Shown here: positions 6,902 to 15,208 of the stretch, piece after piece
Numbering within the stretch: the first letter of the stretch is position 1
Layout of the letters: every line of letters starts with the position of its first letter
Origin: UBA1275 sp038124025
GTDB taxonomy: Bacteria > Bacteroidota > Rhodothermia > Balneolales > Balneolaceae
Direction of reading: 5' to 3'
Assembly (NCBI GenBank): GCA_038124025.1
Contig: JAYPBC010000033.1
Span: 1-17,359, forward strand
Length of the DNA: 17,359 nt
Notes under the pieces: model-generated
What the model was told of the DNA's origin: nothing
Databases searched by the model: none
Seen by the model: only the letters and a program-made list of their open reading frames with translations
Translations under genes and position numbers: made by a program

Positions 6902-6925
6902 AATTCAAAAGATGGTGATTAAATC

Positions 6926-8290
6926 TTAGTACCGGTATTCGTCAGACTTGTATGGCCCGGTAATCGGAACACCAATATAAGCAGCTTGTTCCTCTGTCAA
7001 TTCCTCTAAATCAGCGCCAATTTTGGATAGGTGTAAACGAGCCACTTTTTCATCCAATGACTTAGGAAGTGTGTGTACTTTCCCTGTTTCGAATTCTTCT
7101 GGGCGGTTCCATAGGGCAATTTGTGCCAGTGTTTGGTTTGCGAAAGAATTACTCATTACAAAGGATGGATGGCCTGTGGCATTTCCAAGATTCATTAAAC
7201 GACCTTGTGACAGCAGAATGACCTGTTTTCCGCTTTCAAGGGTGTACAAATCTACCTGAGGCTTAATATTATCTTCGGTTGCATTCGCTTTTAACCAAGC
7301 AACATCGATTTCGTTGTCGAAATGCCCAATATTACCAACAATAGCTTTGTCTTTCATGGCTTCGAAATGCGCTCCAGTCACGATATCTTTATTGCCAGTT
7401 GCCGTGACAATAATGTCGGCGCGAGTAGCGGCCTCGTCCATGCGCTTTACTTCAAAGCCGTCCATAGCTGCTTGTAGGGCACAAATGGGATCAATCTCTG
7501 TTACAATAACCCTAGCGCCGGCACCACGAAGAGAGGCCGCGGTCCCCTTACCTACATCCCCATAACCTGCAACAACAGCTACTTTGCCCGCCATCATTAC
7601 GTCGGTAGCACGTCGAATGGCATCTACAGCCGATTCCTGACAACCATATTTGTTGTCAAATTTAGATTTAGTGACCGAGTCATTTACATTAATAGCTGGG
7701 AGGGGTAAGGTGCCTTTCCGTTCTCGTTCGATTAGTCGTAATACACCAGTGGTAGTCTCTTCAGAAATACCATGTATTCCCTCGGCTAATTCTGGGTATC
7801 GATCTAACACCATATTGGTCAAATCACCACCATCGTCAAGAATCATATTCAATGGTTGATCATCAGGGAAATAGAGGGTTTGTTCAATACACCAGTCGAA
7901 TTCTTCTTCATTCATCCCTTTCCATGCATACACTGGAATACCTTCAGCGGCAATTGCAGCAGCAGCGTGATCTTGAGTAGAATAAATATTACATGAACTC
8001 CAGGTTACATCGGCACCTAGGTCCACTAAGGTTTCAATAAGCACAGCCGTCTGAATAGTCATGTGGAGGCAACCTGCTATGCGAGCACCTTTGAGAGGCT
8101 GTTCATTTTTGTATTCTTCACGGATAGCCATTAAACCAGGCATTTCAGCCTCGGCTAATTCAATTTCTTTACGCCCGTACGCCGCTTGAGAAATATCGGC
8201 TACTTTATAGGCAGGTTTGTCACTTGGTAAATCTGCTTTGGCGGTTTCTAAAATGGACTTGGTCGATGAATCTATCGTTTCTTGAGACAT
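6926..8290 (-). CDS. ahcY: S-adenosylhomocysteinase (adenosylhomocysteine hydrolase)
   Basis: This 454-residue cytosolic enzyme splits S-adenosylhomocysteine into adenosine and homocysteine, relieving product inhibition of methyltransferases and feeding the methyl cycle. Catalytic residues are visible: His76 (GCLHMT), the LDDGGD acid at about 151-156, Glu177/Glu178 (SEETTTG), and Lys208 and Asp212 (NDSVTKSKFDN). The NAD-binding loop is AGYGDVGKG (241-249). The C-terminus ends YKSDEYRY, keeping the Lys and Tyr that reach into the neighbouring subunit's NAD site, where the consensus is KPDHYRY. The length is typical of the bacterial type. The gene begins two bases after the tlpA-like stop, so the two are surely co-transcribed. 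No SAH riboswitch is recognisable upstream of the operon. Confidence 0.98.
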   Translation of the reverse strand: MSQETIDSSTKSILETAKADLPSDKPAYKVADISQAAYGRKEIELAEAEMPGLMAIREEYKNEQPLKGARIAGCLHMTIQTAVLIETLVDLGADVTWSSCNIYSTQDHAAAAIAAEGIPVYAWKGMNEEEFDWCIEQTLYFPDDQPLNMILDDGGDLTNMVLDRYPELAEGIHGISEETTTGVLRLIERERKGTLPLPAINVNDSVTKSKFDNKYGCQESAVDAIRRATDVMMAGKVAVVAGYGDVGKGTAASLRGAGARVIVTEIDPICALQAAMDGFEVKRMDEAATRADIIVTATGNKDIVTGAHFEAMKDKAIVGNIGHFDNEIDVAWLKANATEDNIKPQVDLYTLESGKQVILLSQGRLMNLGNATGHPSFVMSNSFANQTLAQIALWNRPEEFETGKVHTLPKSLDEKVARLHLSKIGADLEELTEEQAAYIGVPITGPYKSDEYRY

Positions 8291-8292
8291 GT

Positions 8293-8874
8293 TTAGTAAG
8301 TTTTTAAAGGTAAATATTCGTCTAGAATAGATTTTGTTTTTTCATAGTCACCCTGAGTTCCTCGTGAACCCAGTTCGGTTGTAATTACATAGCCTGCGGT
8401 ATCAATGAACACTTTGAAAGGAATGCCCATGGAAATTACTTGATCTCCTACCCCATTTACATCGAGTAGCCAGTTGAAGTCGTATGGATTCTCGGTAGAA
8501 AATTGGGCTACATCTTCAGGTTTATCCGCTAAAATGGTATTCACCGCCATCACTTCGAACCGATCGCCGTATTCCGCACGCAAAGAATCCATCGCAGGAA
8601 ATACCATTAAGCAAGGTGAACACCAGGTTTCCCAAAAATCTATGAGTAACACTTTTCCTTCATAATCCGAAATCTGAACCGTATTCCCTTCAATATCTTC
8701 AAAGCTAGCCCGTTGCAGTACCCCTTGAATGCGTAGCTGGGCCTCGTTTAAGTCATGCCGATTAATGGTACTCTCATCAGACTTGGAACCACCATTTGAG
8801 CAGCCAATCCCTGCGATTATAACCAACAGCATAGCCATAGTAAGTAAGCCAATTCGAGGAAAGTTTATGGACAT
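8293..8874 (-). CDS. TlpA-like thioredoxin-fold lipoprotein
   Basis: This 193-residue protein has an N-terminal hydrophobic stretch (residues 8-24) ending in AGIGC, so Cys25 is the likely lipidated residue of a membrane-anchored periplasmic protein. Residues 50-190 are an AhpC/TSA-redoxin-like TlpA domain with WETWCSPC (81-88), giving active-site Cys85 and Cys88, and cis-Pro152 in GIPFKVFID. It should act as a thiol-disulfide reductase, for example in cytochrome c maturation or as a periplasmic reductant; the partner is not visible. A membrane electron donor such as DsbD/CcdA would be needed and is not in the window. It is the first gene of the - strand run with ahcY and the amidase, and diverges from lhgO across 148 bp. 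Confidence 0.93.
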   Translation of the reverse strand: MSINFPRIGLLTMAMLLVIIAGIGCSNGGSKSDESTINRHDLNEAQLRIQGVLQRASFEDIEGNTVQISDYEGKVLLIDFWETWCSPCLMVFPAMDSLRAEYGDRFEVMAVNTILADKPEDVAQFSTENPYDFNWLLDVNGVGDQVISMGIPFKVFIDTAGYVITTELGSRGTQGDYEKTKSILDEYLPLKTY

Positions 8875-8981
8875 TGGATTGTATATTCTTTCGGGTTGAT
8901 GAATAAAGCACTCGTTGATATAGGTACAAGTTTTTAAACCATAACAAGATACGATTTCATTCTGATAAAAGTTCCTTTACA

Positions 8982-8987
8982 TATAAT
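8982..8987 (+). promoter_or_regulatory. candidate -10 box for lhgO
   Basis: A perfect TATAAT lies 35 bases before the lhgO ATG, which would give a leader of about 29 bases. No good -35 hexamer sits 16-18 bases upstream, so this is a candidate only. The same 148-base region (8875-9022) must hold the - strand promoter for the tlpA-ahcY-amidase operon, for which I see no clear match. Confidence 0.4.
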
Positions 8988-9022
8988 CGTGTGAATTTTC
9001 TCAGAGCCTCTTATCTTATTGC

Positions 9023-10300
9023 ATGCAACATTCATCAACAGTTAGCAGTTCGATGGTGGAAGGGACCCTGAAAACCCGGTCCAACAACTCTCAGAAAACC
9101 TATGATTTTGTTATTGTAGGTGCCGGTATTGTTGGTCTAGCCACGGCGTACAAACTGCATAAAAAGTTTTCAGATGCCACTGTTTTAGTCCTCGAAAAAG
9201 AGGGGAGGGTGGGCGCACATCAAACAGGGAAGAACTCTGGAGTCATTCACTCAGGTATTTATTATAAGCCAGGTAGTTACAAAGCCAAAAATTGTCGGGA
9301 CGGGCGGCTACAACTCGTAGACTTTTGCAATGAATATGAGGTTGCCATGGAAGTTTGCGGCAAGGTAATAGTCGCAACCAAAGAAGAGGAATTACCCCGA
9401 CTAGACGGAATTTATGAGCGTGGTAAACAAAATGAAATCGAAGGTATTTCGATGATTGATCCCTCCGAGCTCGCAGAAATTGAGCCACATGTCAAAGGAG
9501 TGAAAGCCATTCATGTTCCATGCTCTGGTATCGTAGATTATGTAGGTATGTGTGATCGGATGATGGAGGCCATTGAAGGCGACGGGCGAGGGCATGTCCA
9601 ATTTAGTGCGCGAGTTCATGCCATTCGTGAGACTTCAGGCGAAGTGGTTGTGCAAGCTGGAAACAGCAGCTACAAAGGTCGATATCTTATTAATTGCGCC
9701 GGCCTGTATTGCGATCATGTGGCTAAGTCAGCAGGATTGAATTCACCGGTGAAAATAGTGCCTTTTAAAGGCGAATACTACGAGCTTAAACCTGATGCAG
9801 AGTACCTAGTTAAGCATCTTATCTATCCTCTTCCAAATCCTGAATTCCCATTCTTAGGAGTGCACTTTACCCGGATGGCTTTAGGAGGGATAGAATGTGG
9901 CCCAAATGCGGTCTTTGTATTTAAACGAGAAGGCTATGAAAAGTTTGCTTTTGACTTTAAGGAATCTCTGGAGTCGTTAACCTTTCCTGGGTTTTGGAAA
10001 ATGGCTACCAGACATTGGCGTATGGGGCTTGATGAATATAAGCGGTCGTTTTCAAAAGAAGCCTTCGTTAAAGGATTACAGACATTAATTCCTGAGGTGC
10101 AAAGCCATCACTTACAGCACTCACCTGCTGGAGTTCGTGCGATGGCACTTCAACCCGATGGAGAAATATTGGACGATTTTTACTTTGAACGCGCCGACCG
10201 CCAAATCCATGTTCTAAATGCTCCAAGTCCGGCTGCGACTGCTTGCTTGTCGTTAGGAGATGAGTTGGTGCGGAAATGCGAAACTGATTTTGACTTATAA
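9023..10300 (+). CDS. lhgO: L-2-hydroxyglutarate dehydrogenase/oxidase
   Basis: This 425-residue FAD enzyme of the DAO fold oxidises L-2-hydroxyglutarate to 2-oxoglutarate and passes electrons to the membrane quinone pool. The dinucleotide motif VIVGAGIVGLATAYKL is at residues 30-45. HQTGKNSGVIHSGIYYKPGS (66-85) is the signature of the LhgO/L2HGDH family, and HSPAGVRAMA near residues 369-378 is the conserved FAD contact near the C-terminus. Family members usually begin a few residues before the FAD motif; here about 25 extra residues rich in Ser, Asn and Thr precede it. The only nearer in-frame ATG is Met11 (9053), so even the shortest form carries an extension. The next gene, 54 bp downstream, is another hydroxy-acid dehydrogenase, and the two probably form one transcript. 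Confidence 0.95.
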   Translation: MQHSSTVSSSMVEGTLKTRSNNSQKTYDFVIVGAGIVGLATAYKLHKKFSDATVLVLEKEGRVGAHQTGKNSGVIHSGIYYKPGSYKAKNCRDGRLQLVDFCNEYEVAMEVCGKVIVATKEEELPRLDGIYERGKQNEIEGISMIDPSELAEIEPHVKGVKAIHVPCSGIVDYVGMCDRMMEAIEGDGRGHVQFSARVHAIRETSGEVVVQAGNSSYKGRYLINCAGLYCDHVAKSAGLNSPVKIVPFKGEYYELKPDAEYLVKHLIYPLPNPEFPFLGVHFTRMALGGIECGPNAVFVFKREGYEKFAFDFKESLESLTFPGFWKMATRHWRMGLDEYKRSFSKEAFVKGLQTLIPEVQSHHLQHSPAGVRAMALQPDGEILDDFYFERADRQIHVLNAPSPAATACLSLGDELVRKCETDFDL

Positions 10301-10354
10301 ATAGATTCTCAAAATAAAAAGTAAATTTTTGACACATAAAATTAGAATAATCGA

Positions 10355-13228
10355 ATGTCTACCAACATAAGCATAAAATCTGATACTCTATCAAGACGCT
10401 TATACGCTCAGGATGCCTCTATGTATGAGGAAATGCCCAAAGGAGTTGTATTTCCAGAATCAGGTGAAGACATCGCTTTTTTGGTAAGGCAGGCTGCGAA
10501 AGAAAAATGGAGTATCACAGCTCGTAGCGCTGGAACATCTTTGGCTGGGCAGGCCACTGGTTCGGGCATAATTATGGATGTTTCCAAAAATATGAATAGG
10601 ATTTTGGAGTTGAATGTAAAAGATTCCTGGGTTAAGGTACAACCTGGCGTTATTCGGGATCAGTTGAATCGAGAAATTGCTATTAATAATTTAATTTTTG
10701 GACCAGACACATCAACTACTTCACATTGTATGATTGGTGGTATGATAGGTAATAATGCCGCGGGCTTGTATTCTTTTAAATATGGAAGCACTCGTAATCA
10801 TATTTTAGAAATGGAGGTGATATTAAGCGATGGTTCAAAAATGCTTGCCAAACCATTAAGTGATGATGAATTAGAAGCAAAAATGGATCTTCCAAATTTG
10901 GAAGGACATATTTACAGAGAAATTGTTGAATTACTTCAAGAGTATAAAAATGAAATATTATCTCATTATCCACATAAAGATATCAAACGGCGTAACACAG
11001 GTTATGCCCTTGATGCATTATGTGAGATGAGCCCAATCAGTGAGGGTGGTAGACCTTTCAATCTTTGCGAGTTACTGGCCGGTAGTGAGGGAACCCTAGC
11101 AATGACTGTTTCTGCTAAGTTAAATCTAGAAGAAATCCAGCCATATAAATGTATGATTATACCTCACTTCAGAAGTATTGACGATGCAATGAACGCAACT
11201 ATTATCGCTACTGAAAAAAATCCGGTAGCTGTTGAATTGATTGACGACATAATACTTGATGCTACCAAAGAAAATATTGAGCACCAAAAAAATCGATTTT
11301 TTTTACGTCAAGATCCAAAATGTATTTTGATAATTCAGTTTGAAGGTGATAACCGGGTTAAAATGTTTAAAAAATCAAGAGATTTAATGGCAGAGTTAGA
11401 AAAATTGGGTTTAACCTATGCCTGTGTTGAATTATCAGAAACAAATGAGATGCAACAAGTTTGGGATCTAAGAAAAGCAGGTTTAGGATTACTTATGGGT
11501 TTGGGAAAGGATTCTAGAACACCAGCATTTTGTGAGGATACGGCTGTAAGAGTAACAGATTTGCCTAACTATGTACAAGATGTACAAGCAATTCTTAATA
11601 GGCATGATACACATTGTGTCTTTTACGCTCATGCATCGGTAGGTGAATTACACTTTCGTCCAATAATTGATACAACTAGTATAGAAGGTGTGACAAAAAT
11701 GAAACAGATGGCACAGGAGTTCGCCGAAACTGTTCAAAAATACAGGGGGTCACTTTCTGGAGAGCATGGTGATGGTCGAGCTCGTGCCCCTTTCATTGAG
11801 CAGGTATTGGGACCTAACATCGTTTCTTTGTTAGTGAAAGTTAAAGATATTTGGGATCCGATGGGTGTTTTTAATCCTGGTAAGATAGTGCATCCAAATC
11901 CTATGGAAAAAAATTTACGTTATTCTCCTGATTACAAGCCATTAGCAGTACCAACGGTATTTAAGTGGCGTAAGCTAGGTGGATTTAATGATTCAATAGA
12001 ACTCTGTAATGGTGCTGGAGTTTGTAGAAAATTAGCCGAAAGCGGTGGGACTATGTGCCCATCCTACATGGCAACAAAAGATGAAAAAGATTCTACAAGA
12101 GGTCGAGCAAATGTATTTCGGCAAGTTTTTTCAGGCGATGATGATGAAGGCTTTGAATCCGAAGATTTAAAAGAAGCTCTTTCACTTTGTTTAAGTTGCA
12201 AAGCATGCAAGAGTGAATGCCCAGCTAATGTAGATATGGCCAAAATGAAAGCAGAATTTATGCATGGCTACCATCAGAAACACGGAATCAGTAGAAAAGA
12301 AGAGTTTTTTGGGGAACCAGCTAAACTGTACCCTCTTGCATCTAAATTTGCAGGCTTAACCAATATTTTAACGAAATCTTCATTAGGAAAACAAGTACTT
12401 AAGCAGTTTTTCGGGGTATCACCTTTGCGAGATTTACCACAATTTAACTCTATACGCTTTATAGATTGGTCTAGGAGGAACCCATCACCAAGGACTAATT
12501 TTAAAGTTCTTTTACTGGCAGACTTATATACGGATTATCATGAATCAAAGGTAGGTAAGCATGCCATGTGGGTACTCCAATCAATGGGATTTGAGGTAAT
12601 AATTCCAAATATACAGGAATTAGGTCGTACTTTTATCTCTCAAGGGATGTTAGATAAGGCGTTAACAACTGCAGTCAGTGTGGTGGAAGGGTTGGCACCT
12701 CTCGCAAAAAAAAATTATCCAATTATTGGATTGGAGCCTTCTGAAATTCTTACAATTCGTGATGAATATCTGGATTTAGTTGAAGATGATTTATTGGATA
12801 AGGCTAAAGTTTTGGCATCAAATACTTTTACTTTTGAAGAATTTATAATGTTGCATAAAAACCGTTTCCCAACCACAAGGTTGAATCCAGTATCTCAAGC
12901 TCCAAAAGTAGTACTGCATGGTCACTGTCACACAAAAGCTCTAATTGGGAATACCGCAACTATTAATGCTCTTGAACTCGCAGGTTATGATGTAGAAGCT
13001 ATGGATACAGGCTGTTGCGGTATGGCAGGCAGTTTTGGTTATGATGTGGATACCTATGAGCTTTCTATGGAAATTGGGTGGCAACGCCTGTTCCCTCGGC
13101 TTGGGAATTTAGAGGCAGAAACACTCATTTGTGCCCCTGGTTTTTCTTGCAGACATCAAATTAAGGATGGAGTAGGCATGGGTGCTTTACATCCTGCTAC
13201 ACTTATAGCACAGCGAATTGGTTTGTAA
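10355..13228 (+). CDS. fused FAD-linked / Fe-S / CCG-domain dehydrogenase (D-2-hydroxyacid type)
   Basis: This 957-residue protein has three fused parts. First is a vanillyl-alcohol-oxidase type FAD domain (about 25-240, with RSAGTSLAGQA at 58-68 and GPDTSTTSHCMIGG at 116-129). Second is the FAD-oxidase C-terminal domain, with the metal-binding histidines in HASVGELHFRP and SGEHGDGRAR. Third is a ferredoxin-like region (Cys551, Cys557, Cys568, then Cys612, Cys615, Cys618, Cys622 followed by Pro) joined to a CCG domain (HGHCHTK and GCCGMAG). This is the layout of E. coli YdiJ (D-2-hydroxyglutarate dehydrogenase) and Shewanella Dld-II (D-lactate dehydrogenase). The neighbouring lhgO favours D-2-hydroxyglutarate, by inference. 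The middle of the gene is visibly richer in A and T than the start. An 8-T and a 9-A run lie in the gene without breaking the frame. Confidence 0.93.
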   Translation: MSTNISIKSDTLSRRLYAQDASMYEEMPKGVVFPESGEDIAFLVRQAAKEKWSITARSAGTSLAGQATGSGIIMDVSKNMNRILELNVKDSWVKVQPGVIRDQLNREIAINNLIFGPDTSTTSHCMIGGMIGNNAAGLYSFKYGSTRNHILEMEVILSDGSKMLAKPLSDDELEAKMDLPNLEGHIYREIVELLQEYKNEILSHYPHKDIKRRNTGYALDALCEMSPISEGGRPFNLCELLAGSEGTLAMTVSAKLNLEEIQPYKCMIIPHFRSIDDAMNATIIATEKNPVAVELIDDIILDATKENIEHQKNRFFLRQDPKCILIIQFEGDNRVKMFKKSRDLMAELEKLGLTYACVELSETNEMQQVWDLRKAGLGLLMGLGKDSRTPAFCEDTAVRVTDLPNYVQDVQAILNRHDTHCVFYAHASVGELHFRPIIDTTSIEGVTKMKQMAQEFAETVQKYRGSLSGEHGDGRARAPFIEQVLGPNIVSLLVKVKDIWDPMGVFNPGKIVHPNPMEKNLRYSPDYKPLAVPTVFKWRKLGGFNDSIELCNGAGVCRKLAESGGTMCPSYMATKDEKDSTRGRANVFRQVFSGDDDEGFESEDLKEALSLCLSCKACKSECPANVDMAKMKAEFMHGYHQKHGISRKEEFFGEPAKLYPLASKFAGLTNILTKSSLGKQVLKQFFGVSPLRDLPQFNSIRFIDWSRRNPSPRTNFKVLLLADLYTDYHESKVGKHAMWVLQSMGFEVIIPNIQELGRTFISQGMLDKALTTAVSVVEGLAPLAKKNYPIIGLEPSEILTIRDEYLDLVEDDLLDKAKVLASNTFTFEEFIMLHKNRFPTTRLNPVSQAPKVVLHGHCHTKALIGNTATINALELAGYDVEAMDTGCCGMAGSFGYDVDTYELSMEIGWQRLFPRLGNLEAETLICAPGFSCRHQIKDGVGMGALHPATLIAQRIGL

Positions 13229-13303
13229 TCTTAAGTGAGTACATTACTTCATTAGAAAAATTTTAAAGTCTAAACAAACGTTATTAAAAGATATAGCGTG
13301 TGC

Positions 13304-15034
13304 TTAGATTTGACGGTTATAGGCCACCAATTCTCTAGCCGATTGCAAGCTTGCCTCGGTGATTTGTGCCCCACTCATCAGGCTAGCCACCTCCCTAATA
13401 TGTTCTTGATCGTCCAGGCGTATGATTGTGCTCACTGTGCGCTCACCCTTTTCAGATTTATGTACTTTATAATGAATGTGCGCTTGACTAGCAATTTGTG
13501 GCTGATGAGAGATGGCAATTATTTGGCAGTGTTGGGATAGGTTCCGCATACTTCGGCCTACTTTTTCGGAAACCTCCCCGCTGATACCGGTGTCTATTTC
13601 ATCAAAAATCATGACGGGTAGGTGTTGTTCTTTTGCCAACACACTTTTTAAGGCCAACATTACTCGGCTTATTTCACCGCCAGAGGCGATTTTGGCCAAA
13701 GCCTTAGGCATTTCTCCCTTGTTGGTACTTAGATAAAAAACCACATCATCCCCGCCGGATTCAGTACATGCTACCCGCGAAGTATGTGCCGTATTGGTTT
13801 GTTCTTGCTCGGGCAGGCTAAACCATCCATAAGTGTCATAAAGCCAATTCACTTGAACCTGTAGCCGCGCATGTGGTATTCCCAACTGAGCTAGTTCTAT
13901 TTCGATAGAATGTGCTAGCTGATCTCCCGTATTTCTTCGGGCATTATGAAGTTCTACAGCGGCTTTTGCTAGCACGTGCTCATGCTCATCGATTATCTGG
14001 TCTATGCGTTCTAAAGCTAAATCAAAATTCTCGGCAACCGATAACTCTTCAGCAATTGTGCGTTCGTATTCTATAAGTGAGGGAATATCTCGGCTGTATT
14101 TTTTTTGAAGTCGGTTGAGTTCTGTTTGGCGCTGGCGTAATTCTTCAAGCCTAGAAGGATTAAATTCGATACGATTGCGGTACTGTTCAGCAAAACTCAT
14201 GGTTTCAATAATGCTCACTCTGGCTGCGTTAACCTCGGACAGGTATTGATCAAATTCCGGCTCAATGCGTGCAAGATCTTCTAAGGTTATTTTTAATTTA
14301 TTCAATATCCCAGCGATGTCCACTTCTTCGCTTTCACCTAGTTCACTAATCCATTGAGCTTTTTGGTCTAAAATTTCAGCGTTATCGAGTAGCTGCATTT
14401 CTGCCTGAATTTGTTCTTCTTCGTCGGCTTGCAGACGGGTTTTTTCCAACTCTTGAAGTTGAAATCGATATAATTCTGTTTTTTCGAGGAGTTCTTGCTC
14501 CCGCTTAAGCAGCTGACGCTTTTCTTGGCGTAGCTCCTTCATTTTTTCATATGCGGTTTGGTACGCAGAGAGTTGCTGTTGAGTATGTCCAAATTGATCC
14601 AGCACCCCTATGTGATGTTCTTCTTTAAGTAGAAGTTGATGATCGTATTGCCCATGCAGGTCCACTAATAGATCACCAATGGATTTAAGCACTCCAATGG
14701 TTACCGGGGAATCGTTAATAAAGGCCCGACTCCCATGTTCTCGTATTTCACGCCTGAGTATGATAGGACTGTGTTGTTCGATATCATTTTTTTGGAGCAA
14801 TGCCAGTAAAGTAGGATCATTGTTGTGGGCAATGGTTGCTTCTGCGATAGCTTTACTGCTGCCTTGTCGAATGACCTCGGTATCGGCTCGTTCTCCTAAT
14901 ATCATATTTAAAGCACCGATAATGATGGATTTACCGGCTCCAGTCTGCCCAGTGAGTATATTGAGCCCATGTCCAAACTCTACTTCGAGTTCGTCAATCA
15001 AGGCAAAATCTTTAATATATAGGCTGCGTATCAT
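13304..15034 (-). CDS. recN: DNA repair protein RecN
   Basis: This 576-residue SMC-like ATPase acts in recombinational repair of double-strand breaks. It starts MIRSLYIKDFALIDELEVEF, the family N-terminus. The Walker A GQTGAGKS is at 29-36, and the DLHGQYDHQLLL segment at 125-136. Residues of about 150-365 are Glu/Gln/Leu-rich coiled coils. The ABC signature SGGEISRV is at 451-458 and the Walker B VMIFDEIDTG at 474-483. The length equals that of Bacillus RecN. After Walker B it reads ISHQPQIAS where most family members have a THLPQ or SHLPQ form, a minor change. It converges with the dehydrogenase gene across 75 bp with no clear terminator. I found no recognisable LexA-type operator upstream. 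Confidence 0.97.
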   Translation of the reverse strand: MIRSLYIKDFALIDELEVEFGHGLNILTGQTGAGKSIIIGALNMILGERADTEVIRQGSSKAIAEATIAHNNDPTLLALLQKNDIEQHSPIILRREIREHGSRAFINDSPVTIGVLKSIGDLLVDLHGQYDHQLLLKEEHHIGVLDQFGHTQQQLSAYQTAYEKMKELRQEKRQLLKREQELLEKTELYRFQLQELEKTRLQADEEEQIQAEMQLLDNAEILDQKAQWISELGESEEVDIAGILNKLKITLEDLARIEPEFDQYLSEVNAARVSIIETMSFAEQYRNRIEFNPSRLEELRQRQTELNRLQKKYSRDIPSLIEYERTIAEELSVAENFDLALERIDQIIDEHEHVLAKAAVELHNARRNTGDQLAHSIEIELAQLGIPHARLQVQVNWLYDTYGWFSLPEQEQTNTAHTSRVACTESGGDDVVFYLSTNKGEMPKALAKIASGGEISRVMLALKSVLAKEQHLPVMIFDEIDTGISGEVSEKVGRSMRNLSQHCQIIAISHQPQIASQAHIHYKVHKSEKGERTVSTIIRLDDQEHIREVASLMSGAQITEASLQSARELVAYNRQI

Positions 15035-15154
15035 ATCGGTGTTTTAAATAGAGTCTAAATATCCGATATCCCTTTCATCTTTTAAAGAGAAATTCGAAAA
15101 ACTTTTTAACCAACCCTTCCGCTCAATGGCTACAAAAAATCCAATCTATCCAAG

Positions 15155-15197
15155 TTGCTAGCTTTTTTCTAGGTATATTATAGTTCCAATCACTATA
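15155..15197 (+). promoter_or_regulatory. candidate rluD promoter and 6-bp inverted repeat
   Basis: TTGCTA (15155-15160) and TTATAG (15178-15183) are 17 bases apart, a weak sigma-70-like pair. TATAGT (15179-15184) and ACTATA (15192-15197) form a perfect 6-bp inverted repeat with a 7-base spacer. It ends 11 bases before the ATG at 15209 and covers the expected transcription start. It could be an operator or a small leader hairpin, but a repeat this short and AT-rich may be chance. The rest of the 174-base gap between recN and rluD shows nothing clear. Confidence 0.25.
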
Positions 15198-15208
15198 GCT
15201 AAGACTCC

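Noticed and set aside
8875..9022. Possible SAH or SAM riboswitch upstream of the tlpA-ahcY operon
   Set aside because: The region is short, AT-rich and shared with the divergent lhgO promoter. I see no conserved riboswitch core or strong helices, and ahcY is not the first gene.
10329..10334. Perfect TTGACA between lhgO and the FAD/Fe-S dehydrogenase gene
   Set aside because: The position 17 bases downstream falls on the start codon of the next gene, and the only TATAAT-like word (TAGAAT at 10343) is 8 bases away. It cannot serve that gene as a normal promoter.
13229..13303. Possible terminator between the convergent dehydrogenase and recN genes
   Set aside because: The 75 bases contain no stable hairpin followed by a T-run on either strand.
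13298..13736. Two + strand open frames opposite recN
   Set aside because: They lie antisense to the conserved ATPase domain of RecN and resemble no known protein.
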